Below are positions 1 to 8,229 of a stretch of DNA of 64,000 nt, one piece after another. Each line of letters begins with the position of its first letter. Position 1 is the stretch's first letter. The position numbers and the translations under genes are program-made. This DNA comes from Mesorhizobium sp. WSM4313 (lineage in GTDB: Bacteria > Pseudomonadota > Alphaproteobacteria > Rhizobiales > Rhizobiaceae), in NCBI RefSeq assembly GCF_002294725.1, contig NZ_NSFT01000001.1:496001-560000 (forward strand). Direction: 5' to 3'. Under the pieces are notes generated by a model. It worked only from the letters and a program-made list of their open reading frames with translations. It was not told the origin of the DNA and searched no databases.

Positions 1-8
1 AGGAAACC

Positions 9-461
9 ATGCTCAAAGGGATCAATCCGCTGCTCAATGCAGATGTGCTCCAGGCGCTGCGGGCGATGGGCCATGGCGACGACCTGATCATCGCCGACAC
101 CAATTTCCCGTCCGATTCGGTGGCCAGGCAGACGGTGCTCGGCAAGCTGTTGCGCATCGATGCGACGGCGGCAGAGGTGGTGAAGGCGGTGCTGTCGCTC
201 TATCCGCTGGATACTTTCGTCGACGATGCAGCAGCGCGCATGGAGATCGTCGGCAAGCCGAACGAAATCCCGCCGGTGCAGAAGGAAGTGCAGAAGGAGA
301 TCGACGCGGCCGAGGGCAAGCCCTGGCCGATGATCTCGATCGAACGCTACGCCTTCTACGAGCGCTCCAAGAAAGCCTATTGCGTGATCCAGACCGGCGA
401 GCGCCGCTTCTATGGCTGCTTTGCCTTCCGCAAGGGCGTCGTGCCGCCGGACGCGGAGTAA
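9..461 (+). CDS. RbsD/FucU family sugar mutarotase
   Basis: A 150-residue cytoplasmic protein of the RbsD/FucU family, which interconverts ring forms or anomers of sugars such as ribose or fucose before phosphorylation. The N-terminus with INPLLNADVLQALRAMGHGD carries the conserved GHGD segment of the family, followed by ADTNFPSDS. The length is closer to FucU (about 140-150) than to RbsD (about 130-140). An AGGAAACC ribosome site precedes the ATG. A ribokinase starts 4 bases downstream, so the pair is probably the end of a sugar-uptake operon whose transporter lies left of the window. Whether the sugar is ribose, fucose or another cannot be decided. Confidence 0.85.
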   Translation: MLKGINPLLNADVLQALRAMGHGDDLIIADTNFPSDSVARQTVLGKLLRIDATAAEVVKAVLSLYPLDTFVDDAAARMEIVGKPNEIPPVQKEVQKEIDAAEGKPWPMISIERYAFYERSKKAYCVIQTGERRFYGCFAFRKGVVPPDAE

Positions 462-465
462 GGAC

Positions 466-1410
466 ATGGCTATCGGCAAGCCCGTCGTCATGAAGCCCGT
501 TGTAATCCTGGGCGTGTTCGTCGCCGACACCGCCTATCGCGCCGATCGCCAGCCGCGCCTGGGCGAGACGATCCTCGGCAACTCCTTCAAGCTCGGCCCG
601 GGCGGCAAGGGCTCGAACCAGGCGGTGGCCGCCGGCAAGCTCGGCGCCGACATCACCTTCCTGACCAGGCTCGGAGTCGATGCCTTCGCCGACATGGCGA
701 AGCAGACCTGGAAGGACGCAGGTGTGAAAAGCGCCGTCATCGACACGCCGGACAGCTATACGGGCGCGGCCTACATCTTTGTCGAGGAAGGCAGCGGCAA
801 CAACGCCATCATCGTCAGCCCGGGCGCGGCGATGCTGATCTCGCCTGCCGACATCGAGGCGCATGCCGACCTGATCCGGTCCGCCGGCGTCTTCGTCACC
901 CAACTCGAACAGCCGATCGGCGCAGCATTGAAGGCGCTCGAGATCGCGCGCGGGGCAGGGGTGACGACCATCCTCAACCCCGCCCCCGCCGCCAGCCTGC
1001 CCGACCGCGTATACGCGCTCTGCGACTATGTCACACCCAACGAGACGGAGGCCGAAGGGCTGACCGGCATCAAGGTTTCCTCGATCGACGACGCCCGCCG
1101 CGCCGCCGACGCGCTGCTGGCCAAGGGTGTCGGCGCAGTCATCGTGACGCTCGGCGAGAAGGGCGCTTTGCTCCACACCAAGAACCGTTCGGAGTATGTC
1201 GACGCGGTCAATGCCGGTCCGGTGATCGAGACGACGGGAGCGGGTGACGCGTTCAACGGCGGTCTCGCGGCCGCCCTGGCAAAAGGCGTTGAGCCGCTGG
1301 AGGCCGTGCGCTTTGCCTGCGCGGTCGCCGGCATCTCGGTGACCCGCCCCGGCACTGCGCCTTCCATGCCGACATCGCAGGAGGTCGAGGCGCTGCTCGC
1401 CAGGGCCTGA
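466..1410 (+). CDS. rbsK: Ribokinase (PfkB family)
   Basis: A 314-residue PfkB-family kinase, most like ribokinase, which phosphorylates D-ribose at O5 with ATP. Visible signatures are the N-terminal glycine-rich segment GPGGKGSNQAVAAGKLG, which contacts the sugar, and the C-terminal TTGAGDAFNGG, which holds the catalytic Asp and the anion hole. The ATG at 466 is chosen because it follows the stop of the mutarotase by 4 bases and has GGAGTAAGG upstream. A longer reading from 412 would overlap the previous gene by 50 bases. Substrate specificity within PfkB kinases is not certain from sequence. Confidence 0.87.
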   Translation: MAIGKPVVMKPVVILGVFVADTAYRADRQPRLGETILGNSFKLGPGGKGSNQAVAAGKLGADITFLTRLGVDAFADMAKQTWKDAGVKSAVIDTPDSYTGAAYIFVEEGSGNNAIIVSPGAAMLISPADIEAHADLIRSAGVFVTQLEQPIGAALKALEIARGAGVTTILNPAPAASLPDRVYALCDYVTPNETEAEGLTGIKVSSIDDARRAADALLAKGVGAVIVTLGEKGALLHTKNRSEYVDAVNAGPVIETTGAGDAFNGGLAAALAKGVEPLEAVRFACAVAGISVTRPGTAPSMPTSQEVEALLARA

Positions 1411-1519
1411 GACCTCCCGCCTTCCATTTTTTGCGGCTTTTTAGCGGCCCCTTATTGCGGAACGCAACTGAGGCGAGCGCGTTCATCGTCCTGTCTGCGC
1501 GCCGATTTGGAATGGTAGG

Positions 1520-1618
1520 ATGAAAAAGCCTTACGAAAAGCCCACGCTGGTAAAGCGCCAGAAGCTCACCGAACGGACGGCCCAGATCGTCGCTTCCGGG
1601 GTTGTGCTGGGCGAATGA
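1520..1618 (+). CDS. Small RiPP-like precursor peptide (32 aa)
   Basis: A 32-codon reading frame beginning MKKPYEKPTLVKRQKL and ending VASGVVLGE. The first half has the Y-x-x-P-x-L spacing and a later Thr that characterise leader peptides of lasso-type RiPPs in proteobacteria, and short proteins of this look are frequent in Mesorhizobium genomes. GGTAGG abuts the ATG, which is unusually close for a ribosome site. The presumed core has no Asp/Glu at ring position 7-9 and no lasso B/C enzymes are nearby, so a lasso product is unlikely. It lies alone between rbsK and a convergent small gene. Assignment as an expressed gene is an inference. Confidence 0.5.
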   Translation: MKKPYEKPTLVKRQKLTERTAQIVASGVVLGE

Positions 1619-1634
1619 TTCCGAGGGGGCAGCG

Positions 1635-1838
1635 CTAAAGAATCCTGCTGGTCAGCTCCAGCATCGTCGTTGCGCCTTTCTCGCCGCCGGGCATATGCAC
1701 GACACGAAGCACACGAAGGTCCCTGCTCGACCCTTCGACCGGTATCGACACGCTTTCGCCAACCCGCGGCAATTCCTGGAAGGCGAGCTCGTCGACATCC
1801 CTCTCATCGTCGATGGAAATCCGACATCTCACAGCCAT
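1635..1838 (-). CDS. Conserved small hypothetical protein
   Basis: A 67-residue protein of unknown function, beginning MAVRCRISIDDERDVDELAF and ending in EKGATTMLELTSRIL. It has no signal peptide or membrane segment and looks like a small soluble beta-rich domain. The start at 1838 is preferred over an upstream ATG at 1919 because GGGAGAG lies just before it. It converges on the RiPP-like peptide with 16 bases between them. I do not recognise the family. Confidence 0.6.
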   Translation of the reverse strand: MAVRCRISIDDERDVDELAFQELPRVGESVSIPVEGSSRDLRVLRVVHMPGGEKGATTMLELTSRIL

Positions 1839-2083
1839 CTTATCTCTCCCGTCTTTTCGCCCGTTGGCTGAACGGGACAAGATTGGAATGGTTCCGGGAT
1901 CAAGGATCTCAGACGGCAAATCTGCTGCGGCATTCGCGCGGAGGCCCCTTCAACGCTTTGAATTGACGCCTGAAATTTGCCAACGTTGGATACCGACCAG
2001 CTCTGCGACGACGACAATCGGCCGGTCTTCTTCAGCCAGGAGGGCGCGGGCCTCCCCGAAGCGCAGTCGCGCCGCAGGAGCAA

Positions 2084-2989
2084 TCAATTCTCGGGAAGCG
2101 GCAACGGCCTGTCGCTCAAGGTCCGTAGGTAAGCGATCAGGTTTGCTCGCTGGTTCTCGTCTCGCAGGCCCGGGAAAATCATGTCTGTTCCAGGCAATGC
2201 GAATGCCGGGTTTGAGATAAAGGAATTGAGATCTTCAAAAGTCCATGTGCCGCCAGCTTCCCTTAGAGCCGACGAATACGGGACGTCGCTTTGTGCTGCT
2301 TTCGGTCTCCCTACCACGCCCCAGAGATTGACGCGTTTGGGAATCTTGCGATTCGGCGCTGAAAGATGACAGGCCCCGCACGTTTCGTCGAAAATTCTTT
2401 TGCCCGATTCGGCGTTTGCCGATGCAAGTCGCGCCGAAATAGGCGCGATGGGCGGTTGTCCCGCGCCGTGAGCGCGCAAGTAAGCCACGACGTCTTCGTG
2501 ACCGCTAAGCTTGGCCAAATGTATGGGTGGGTTTCCATTCGACGTCAGCGCGTTGACGTCTGCTCCCGCATCCACAAGATGGACCACGCAATGAAGACAG
2601 CCTTTCTCGGCAGCCACGTGCAGCGGGGTTTGCGATTTCGCCACCTGATTTGGATCGGCGCCGTTATCGAGCAGCAGCTTCACGACGTCAGAATAGCCAC
2701 CCTTGTTGGCCGCGTAGAGTGGCGTTCTTTGCCAGCTGACGGGCATGTTAACGTCCGCCCCACGATCGATCAGAAGTTTTGCTATTTCCACATTCCCGCC
2801 CTCGCAGGCGATATAGAGCGCCGTAACACCGTCAACTTCGTTGACAGCAGCGCCTTTGTCCAAGGCAGAAGCCACCCCCGAGAGATCGCCATGTTTGACA
2901 AGATCGCCCAGGCTGCTTGCCTGGGCGGGCAGGTTTAAAAGCCAAAGAACCCACAAAGCCGCTATCACCCGCTTGCTTGGCCTGACCAT
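2084..2989 (-). CDS. Secreted ankyrin-repeat / cytochrome c fusion protein
   Basis: A 301-residue protein with three parts. Residues 1-24 are a signal peptide ending in PAQA. Residues about 27-175 form roughly five ankyrin repeats (for example TPLHVAAEKG and GADVNALTSNG). Residues about 196-295 are a class I c-type cytochrome with the haem-binding CGACH at 204-208 and a likely axial Met270 in PGTDMIFPGL, close to the cytochrome c2 pattern. It should be exported and haem-loaded in the periplasm. GGGAGGACACG precedes the ATG. It stands alone, so its redox partner is unknown. Ankyrin repeats suggest it docks to another protein. The domain reading is firm; the function is not known. Confidence 0.85.
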   Translation of the reverse strand: MVRPSKRVIAALWVLWLLNLPAQASSLGDLVKHGDLSGVASALDKGAAVNEVDGVTALYIACEGGNVEIAKLLIDRGADVNMPVSWQRTPLYAANKGGYSDVVKLLLDNGADPNQVAKSQTPLHVAAEKGCLHCVVHLVDAGADVNALTSNGNPPIHLAKLSGHEDVVAYLRAHGAGQPPIAPISARLASANAESGKRIFDETCGACHLSAPNRKIPKRVNLWGVVGRPKAAQSDVPYSSALREAGGTWTFEDLNSFISNPAFALPGTDMIFPGLRDENQRANLIAYLRTLSDRPLPLPEN

Positions 2990-3283
2990 CGTGTCCTCCC
3001 TGTGTTGCGGGCCCTCCGTCTGCGAGCAGAATCAATCGGTAGTTCCAGCGTTGGCCCGCGTGCAATCACGCCTCGGGTCGACATCACTGCCGGGAAAGCG
3101 CGGAACGTTGGCTCGCATTACGGCACCTGCGAAAATAAATTTTAGCAGATGCTGATATAAAGACCAAGGAGAGCCGGCGAAGCACTCTCATTCGGCTGCC
3201 TGCAAGATGCGCCGACACGGTCCGACGCTTCCCCCAAGTGTCAGGAGCCATTTCGGAAAATATACCTGTGTCAGGAAGTTAAA

Positions 3284-3360
3284 TGGCGCGAGTGACGGGG
3301 CTCGAACCCGCGACCTCCGGCGTGACAGGCCGGCACTCTAACCGACTGAGCTACACCCGC
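3284..3360 (-). tRNA. tRNA-Asp (GTC)
   Basis: The reverse strand folds as a 77-nt cloverleaf with encoded CCA. The acceptor stem is GCGGGTG/CACTCGC, the anticodon loop CTGTCAC places GTC at the anticodon, and the T-loop is TTCGAGC. Confidence 0.96.
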
Positions 3361-3404
3361 GCACTTGACGAGCACGTGTCAGGCGTGTTCGTCGTTGGGG
3401 CGGT

Positions 3405-3432
3405 GGATAAGGGGTTCGCCTGCGGGTGTCAA
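3405..3432 (-). promoter_or_regulatory. Promoter of tRNA-Asp
   Basis: On the reverse strand TTGACA (3432-3427) and TTATCC (3410-3405) are separated by 16 bases and lie about 45 bases upstream of tRNA-Asp. This fits a housekeeping sigma-70 promoter. Confidence 0.6.
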
Positions 3433-3579
3433 GCGCGGCATTCAAGCATTACAGCAATCAGGAGAAGGTTTTTTGACAGCGGCGCCGAGGCTGGGGAAAT
3501 CCGCGCCCCGACGGGTGCGCCGTCTGTTCATTTAGCCTTGCGAATGCGGCCCTAACTGCTTAAAGGTCCGCGCTCAAGC

Positions 3580-3655
<76 letters not shown>

Positions 3656-3737
3656 GCCTGCCGGACAAGCTGAAGCAGAATGCGGCGACGGCCCTTGCTG
3701 AGGCCGCCACCTTATTGCGCGCCGGGTTCAGGCGCGG

Positions 3738-4280
3738 CTACTGCCTGACGTAGCAGCGCTTGTGAGCGCCAGGAGCAGGGTCATCGCCAAAGGCGTCGTT
3801 GCCGCATCTGACGCCGTTCCTGAAAACATCCTGCGTGTACTGGCCGCGTGCGCCGTATCTGACCATCGCGCGGCCGCTGAAATCGCAGAACTCACCCTCT
3901 CTGGCGCAGGCGACCCATTCGCCACGGTAGGGGCGTGAGCCGTAATCGTCGTCCCCGTAGTCGTCGTCATCGCCATAGCCGCCGCCACCTCGCGCCACGA
4001 AATAACAGGCCTTTTCGCGGCCGGGAGCAGGGTCGCCAAACAGGCGGTTCGAGCAGGGCACAGCCCGACGGTCGAAAAACCGTGCGGTGGTTCGGCCTCG
4101 GGCGCCGTAGATCACTTGGGTGGGGTAGGGCAAGCGGCATATGCCGCCTTCATTGGCGCATCGCCGCAGTTGCTGCGCCGAGGCGGAGGCGGGGAAAAGG
4201 GCGGACGCCACGGCGACCAGCCCGGCCAGACATATGAAGGCCAGCATCGTTCGGATCGAGACGTGAAAAGCTTTTGACAC
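3738..4280 (-). CDS. Secreted protein with two tandem cysteine-rich repeats
   Basis: A 180-residue exported protein of unknown function. After a signal peptide ending SASA, two copies of a roughly 50-residue unit follow, each with the order C-x(3-5)-G-x-C, YGARG, a lone C, FGD-PAPG and a final C-Y. The copies are joined by a Gly/Asp/Tyr-rich linker (GGGGYGDDDDYGDDDYG). Four cysteines per copy suggest two disulfides per unit in the periplasm. A GTG start at 4280 is chosen because GGGAG lies seven bases upstream and it leaves a standard signal peptide; an ATG at 4385 would add an unlikely leader. The YGARG/PAPG unit resembles small beta domains found as add-ons in other secreted bacterial proteins. 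Confidence 0.75.
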   Translation of the reverse strand: MSKAFHVSIRTMLAFICLAGLVAVASALFPASASAQQLRRCANEGGICRLPYPTQVIYGARGRTTARFFDRRAVPCSNRLFGDPAPGREKACYFVARGGGGYGDDDDYGDDDYGSRPYRGEWVACAREGEFCDFSGRAMVRYGARGQYTQDVFRNGVRCGNDAFGDDPAPGAHKRCYVRQ

Positions 4281-4409
4281 GAATTGTCTCCCGGTTTGGT
4301 TGCACGCCGGCATCCTACCGCAGGCCGAATAAATGCGCGATGAATGCCTGCTCGGGAGGATGTTCCTATCTCGATGCGTGAGCACACGGCGCGGGGGTCG
4401 CCGTCTTGC

Positions 4410-5165
4410 TCAATATTTGATGATTCGCCGCTCGGTCAGGACGACGAGGCAAAACAACGCGATCGACAGCGACGACGACAGCACGATCGCCGCATAAAGC
4501 CGATCGGACTGATAGTTGAAGGTCGCCTGGATGATCAGCGCGCCGAGCCCTTTGTCCGAGCCGATCCACTCGCCGACGATGGCGCCGATCACGGCGGTGG
4601 CCGACGCGATCCTCAGCGAAGAGAACAGCATCGGCAGGGCACGGGGCAGACGCAGGCTCCAGAAAATCTCCGAGTGTGTCGCTGACAGCACGCGGAACAG
4701 CTCGTGCTCGTTGTCGCTCGCCGAATCGAGGCCGCGGATCATGTTCACCAGTGTCGGGAAGAAGCAGATTACCGCGGCAATCACGATCTTCGGCGTCATG
4801 CCGAGTCCGAAGATCAGGATGATGATCGGCGACAGCGCCAGGATCGGAATGGTGTTGAAGAAGAGCACGATCGGGAAATAGGCGGCTTGCAGGACGCGGC
4901 TGTGGACGAAGAGCACGGCGAGCAGCACGGCGGCGAGATTGCCGATGACGAAGCCGGCCAGCGCCTCGATCAGCGTCGGCCTCAGATTGTCGATGAGGAG
5001 CGCAAAATTCTTTTGGAACACGCCGAAGATCGCTGTCGGCGTCGGCACGATATAGGCCGGCACGCCGAGCAACGGCAAAAGATATTGCCAGGCAAGCAGG
5101 ATCGAAGCCGCGCCCAGGATGGGAAGCGCGACCGTCATTTGCGGGGAGAGCGGCGCCTGTCTCAC
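4410..5165 (-). CDS. ABC transporter permease, NitT/TauT type
   Basis: A 251-residue inner-membrane permease of the SsuC/TauC class, with about six hydrophobic segments and the EAA-type loop around SATHSEIFWSLRLPRALP that contacts the ATPase. The GTG start at 5165 overlaps the stop of the ATPase gene as GTGA and has GGAG upstream; an internal ATG at 5138 is possible. It works with the ATPase and binding protein encoded immediately upstream. Substrates of this class include nitrate, sulfonates, pyrimidine precursors and aromatic acids, and the sequence does not say which applies. Confidence 0.88.
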   Translation of the reverse strand: MRQAPLSPQMTVALPILGAASILLAWQYLLPLLGVPAYIVPTPTAIFGVFQKNFALLIDNLRPTLIEALAGFVIGNLAAVLLAVLFVHSRVLQAAYFPIVLFFNTIPILALSPIIILIFGLGMTPKIVIAAVICFFPTLVNMIRGLDSASDNEHELFRVLSATHSEIFWSLRLPRALPMLFSSLRIASATAVIGAIVGEWIGSDKGLGALIIQATFNYQSDRLYAAIVLSSSLSIALFCLVVLTERRIIKY

Positions 5166-5941
5166 GATGCGCGCTCCAGCGCCACGCGCAGGTCGGCCAT
5201 GGCGGCGACGATCGCCGGATCCTCGCGCTTGCAGCGGTTGCCCTCCTGCTTGAAGGGCCGCATGTCGAGGTCCTTGACCACGCGCCCAGGATTGGCGGCC
5301 AGCACGATGACGCGCTCGCCGAGATAGGCGGCTTCGGCGATCGAATGCGTGACAAAAAGGATAGTCGTGCCGCTGCGCCGCCAAAGCGCCAGCAGTTCGT
5401 CGTTCAACCGGTCGCGCGTGATCTCGTCGAGCGCGCCGAAGGGTTCGTCCATCAAAAGCAACTTGGGCTCACCGAGCAAGGCACGCGCGATCGCCACGCG
5501 TTGGCGCTGGCCGCCGGAGAGCTGATGCGGCAGGCGCTCACTGAGGCCGCCGAGCCCCATCAATTCCAGCAGTTCCGTGCTGCGATCCTCGATCTTGCGC
5601 GTCAGGCTGCCCTGACCGACGCCGAGCGGCAGGCGCACATTGTCGCGCACCGTGCGCCAGGGAAGGAGGGTCGAATCCTGGAACACGAAGCCGACATCGC
5701 GGCGCGAGCGCACCGTATGCGGCGTTTCGCCCAGCACGCTGATCGAGCCGCCAAGCGGGTCGAGCAGGTCGGCCACCACTCTGAGCAAGGTCGACTTGCC
5801 GCAGCCGGACGGCCCCAGGATCGACAGGAAGGAACCGGCCGCGACGGTGAGGTCAAGGCCGGCGAGCACTTTGACGGCTGTCTTCCGGCCGCCGCCATAG
5901 CCGACATCCAGCTGTCGCGCTTCGATCGCGTCCGGCATCAC
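5162..5941 (-). CDS. ABC transporter ATP-binding protein, NitT/TauT type
   Basis: A 259-residue ATPase that powers the neighbouring permease. It shows Walker A GPSGCGKST near residues 43-51, the signature LSGGQRQRVAIARALL, Walker B LLLMDEPFGALD and a switch His in VTHSIAEA. It overlaps both neighbours by four bases or fewer (binding protein upstream, permease downstream), so the three genes are translationally coupled. The start may be the GTG at 5941 or the ATG at 5938. Confidence 0.92.
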   Translation of the reverse strand: MMPDAIEARQLDVGYGGGRKTAVKVLAGLDLTVAAGSFLSILGPSGCGKSTLLRVVADLLDPLGGSISVLGETPHTVRSRRDVGFVFQDSTLLPWRTVRDNVRLPLGVGQGSLTRKIEDRSTELLELMGLGGLSERLPHQLSGGQRQRVAIARALLGEPKLLLMDEPFGALDEITRDRLNDELLALWRRSGTTILFVTHSIAEAAYLGERVIVLAANPGRVVKDLDMRPFKQEGNRCKREDPAIVAAMADLRVALERAS

Positions 5942-6990
5942 GCGGCGGGCGCGTCGAGCTTGGGCCGGTCGGCGGCCGAGAGTTCGAGTATCTTGGTGGT
6001 GTAGACATCGGCGGTCGCCGGGCGGCCGTTCGGATACTGGCCAACCTTGTCGAGCAGCGCCAATTGCTCCTCGATCGAGGCCGGGTCGAACGTACCCCAG
6101 CCATCCTTGGCGGTTGCGCCGTCGAAGGAGAGTTTCAGCACCAGATTGACGGTCTTTTCCTCCCAGCCGAGATCCATTTCGGGATAAGCGGCGACCATCT
6201 TCTTGACCGCCTCCTGCGGGTTGGCGTGGACCCAGCCCCAGCCTTTGCCGACGGCGCCGATGAACTTCGCCAGCGTCTCAGGATCCTTTTCGATTGCCGC
6301 GTCGGTCGCGAAATAGACATCGGCGTAGGAGCTCAGCCCGAGGTCACGCGTCAAGAGGTCGATGCGGTCGTCGCCGACGACGCTGAGCGCCTGCGTGTTG
6401 GTAATCCAGCCGCCGATCGCGTCGACATCGCCGCGAACCAGCGGCGCCTTGTCGAAGCCGACATTGACGATGGTCACCTCCGACGGATCGATGCCGTTCT
6501 TGGCCAGGATCTCGTCGATGACGAAGCGCGCCGTCGGCTGGATGCCGATCTTCTTGCCCTTGAGATCGGCCACGCCGCGGATCGGTTTTGCGGGCTTGGA
6601 CGTCAATGCATAAGGACCGGTGCGGAAGCCGCAGGCGATGATCTTGATCGGCACGCCGCTGGCGCGGGCCGAATAGAGCTGCGGCGTTTCCGAGAACTGG
6701 CCAAGCTGCGCGGCGCCCGAGATCACCGGCGGCACGGTCGACGCATTCGGACCGCCGGGGCTGAACTCGACCTCGAGCCCGGCGTCCTTGAAGTAGCCAT
6801 TGGCGACGGCCGCGATATCGCCGATCTGGCCGTTGGACATCAGCCAGTCATACTGGATGACGACCTTGCCGGCGGCCTTGGCGCCGGGCGTCAGCACCAG
6901 CTGCATGCCGGCAGATACGGCCGCCACGGCAGCCATGCCGCCTTTCACGAAAGCGCGGCGATTCAATTCGAAGTTCCTGTTCCCACTCAT
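5938..6990 (-). CDS. ABC substrate-binding protein, NMT1/THI5-like, Tat-exported
   Basis: A 350-residue periplasmic binding protein of the NMT1/THI5/SsuA fold. The N-terminus carries a twin-arginine pair (LNRRAFVKGG, residues 9-18) before a hydrophobic stretch and an AKA cleavage site near residue 39, so export is probably by the Tat system. The mature part starts with a KVVIQYDWLMSNGQIGD strand and contains GLEVEFSPGGPNAS, typical of the ligand-binding cleft. AGGAG precedes the ATG at 6990. It is the first gene of the transporter trio. No TPP-riboswitch motif was seen upstream, so a thiamine-precursor role is not supported. Confidence 0.88.
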   Translation of the reverse strand: MSGNRNFELNRRAFVKGGMAAVAAVSAGMQLVLTPGAKAAGKVVIQYDWLMSNGQIGDIAAVANGYFKDAGLEVEFSPGGPNASTVPPVISGAAQLGQFSETPQLYSARASGVPIKIIACGFRTGPYALTSKPAKPIRGVADLKGKKIGIQPTARFVIDEILAKNGIDPSEVTIVNVGFDKAPLVRGDVDAIGGWITNTQALSVVGDDRIDLLTRDLGLSSYADVYFATDAAIEKDPETLAKFIGAVGKGWGWVHANPQEAVKKMVAAYPEMDLGWEEKTVNLVLKLSFDGATAKDGWGTFDPASIEEQLALLDKVGQYPNGRPATADVYTTKILELSAADRPKLDAPAA

Positions 6991-7057
6991 TTTTCGCTCC
7001 TGTTGCAGACTTTTCTCGTCTCTTCTCCAGGCGCCGTTCCCTTCGGCTCGGCGTCGT

Positions 7058-7492
7058 CTACGGCTGTTCGTCGTGGTAGTCGCCAGGGCCGCCGTCGAGC
7101 CAGGCGTAAAGCTCCCAAAGCGTGTCGTCCGGGTCCGTGAAATAGGCGCAGCGCGCGTTCCAGACGTAGTTGTCGGGCGGGCCGTAGAAGGGCACGCCCT
7201 TGGCGCTAAGTTCGCCATACAGCCGGTCGATATCGGCCGGCGTGTCGAGCTGCACGGCGACGCAGACCTTGTGCGCGTGGCGCGGCGATCTCAGGTTGGA
7301 CACGCCGGTATGCCGGTTGATGTGGTCGAGCTCCCAAGCGGCGAGCGTCACGCCCTCGCCATGGAAATCGGCAAAGCCTTCGGCGCGGCGGCGCAGGCGG
7401 AAGCCGAGCTTTCCAACGTAGAAGTCGACCGTCCTTTCGATGTTTTCGACCAGAAGGCAGACATCGGAGATGCGGGTAATGCTCGCCGGCAT
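7058..7492 (-). CDS. VOC-family (glyoxalase/dioxygenase fold) protein
   Basis: A 144-residue single-domain vicinal-oxygen-chelate protein. It begins with ITRISDVCLLVENIERTVDFYVGKLGF, the usual first beta-alpha-beta unit, and ends with ARCAYFTDPDDTLWELYAW, which carries the Glu metal ligand typical of the family. Such proteins act as isomerases, dioxygenases or lyases on small carbonyl or aromatic compounds. It lies two bases downstream of the GntR regulator and upstream of the transporter, so it is likely an enzyme of the same pathway. The reaction is unknown. Confidence 0.82.
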   Translation of the reverse strand: MPASITRISDVCLLVENIERTVDFYVGKLGFRLRRRAEGFADFHGEGVTLAAWELDHINRHTGVSNLRSPRHAHKVCVAVQLDTPADIDRLYGELSAKGVPFYGPPDNYVWNARCAYFTDPDDTLWELYAWLDGGPGDYHDEQP

Positions 7493-7494
7493 GG

Positions 7495-8229
7495 CTATTT
7501 CGCTCCGTTGGCTTTCGAAAGCGGCAGCTTGACGCCGACGCGGTTGGCGGCGCCAACGATATGCGCCCGCATCGCCGCTTCCGCCGCCGCCGGATCGCCC
7601 GCCACCAGAGCCTCATAGATACGCACATGCTCGCCGACATTGATCTCGACGAGATCGTGCAGCGGATTGGTCATGCGCGCGTAGTGGATCGAGTGGCGGA
7701 TCTGCTCGCAGACGAACGAGATGAAGGTGTGGATGTAGCTGTTGCCGGTGGCGCGCGCGATCTCGCGGTGGAAGAGCAGATCGGCGTCGATGCTGCCTTC
7801 TTCCCAACGCTCCTCGCCGCCCATGCGGTCGAGCGCAGCCTTGATCGAATCGAGATGGACCTGATTGCGCCGCGCCGCGGCAAGCGCTGCCGATTCGGCC
7901 TCGAGGATGCAGCGCAGCTCGAACAGCCGCTCCATGTTGTGCGTGTCCTTGAGCGCCTCGCGGTCGATGCGGATCGCCGCTCGCTGCTCGGGCGCCAGCA
8001 CGAAAGCGCCGATGCCTTGCCGCGCCTCAATCATACCGTCGGCCCTGAGCTGGGCGATCGCCTCACGCACCACGTTGCGGCTGACGCCGAATTTTTCGGA
8101 CAGTTCCTGCTCGGTCGGCAGGCGCGCGCCGGGGTTCAATTCGCCGGATTCGATCTCGCGGCTGAGGAAGGCCGCTACCCGATGCGGCAATGTCTCGACG
8201 GTGCCGATGGCCGCCAGTCTCTGCTTCAT
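7495..8229 (-). CDS. GntR-family transcriptional regulator, FCD (FadR-like) subfamily
   Basis: A 244-residue regulator. Residues about 15-75 form the winged helix (LPTEQELSEKFGVSRNVVREAIAQLRADG) and the C-terminal part is an all-helical FCD ligand domain with His residues such as FHREIA that usually hold a metal. Its start overlaps the oxidase stop (8226-8229), so it is co-expressed with the cluster it probably controls. Most FCD regulators are repressors released by a pathway acid. The palindrome at 9687-9698 is the best operator candidate. Confidence 0.9.
   Translation of the reverse strand: MKQRLAAIGTVETLPHRVAAFLSREIESGELNPGARLPTEQELSEKFGVSRNVVREAIAQLRADGMIEARQGIGAFVLAPEQRAAIRIDREALKDTHNMERLFELRCILEAESAALAAARRNQVHLDSIKAALDRMGGEERWEEGSIDADLLFHREIARATGNSYIHTFISFVCEQIRHSIHYARMTNPLHDLVEINVGEHVRIYEALVAGDPAAAEAAMRAHIVGAANRVGVKLPLSKANGAK

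Noticed and set aside
88..1176. Long frame antisense to the mutarotase and ribokinase genes
   Set aside because: Low-complexity Arg/Gly/Ala-rich translation without domains; both genes opposite it are well supported.
1520..1618. Lasso peptide biosynthetic cluster
   Set aside because: The leader resembles that of lasso precursors but the core lacks a suitably placed Asp/Glu and no cyclase or protease gene is near.
3283..3555. Small protein over the tRNA-Asp locus
   Set aside because: Its N-terminal half translates the complement of the tRNA (ARVTGLEPATSGV), a known false annotation.
6991..7057. TPP riboswitch upstream of the THI5-like binding protein
   Set aside because: No CTGAGA-type conserved element is present and the interval is too short.
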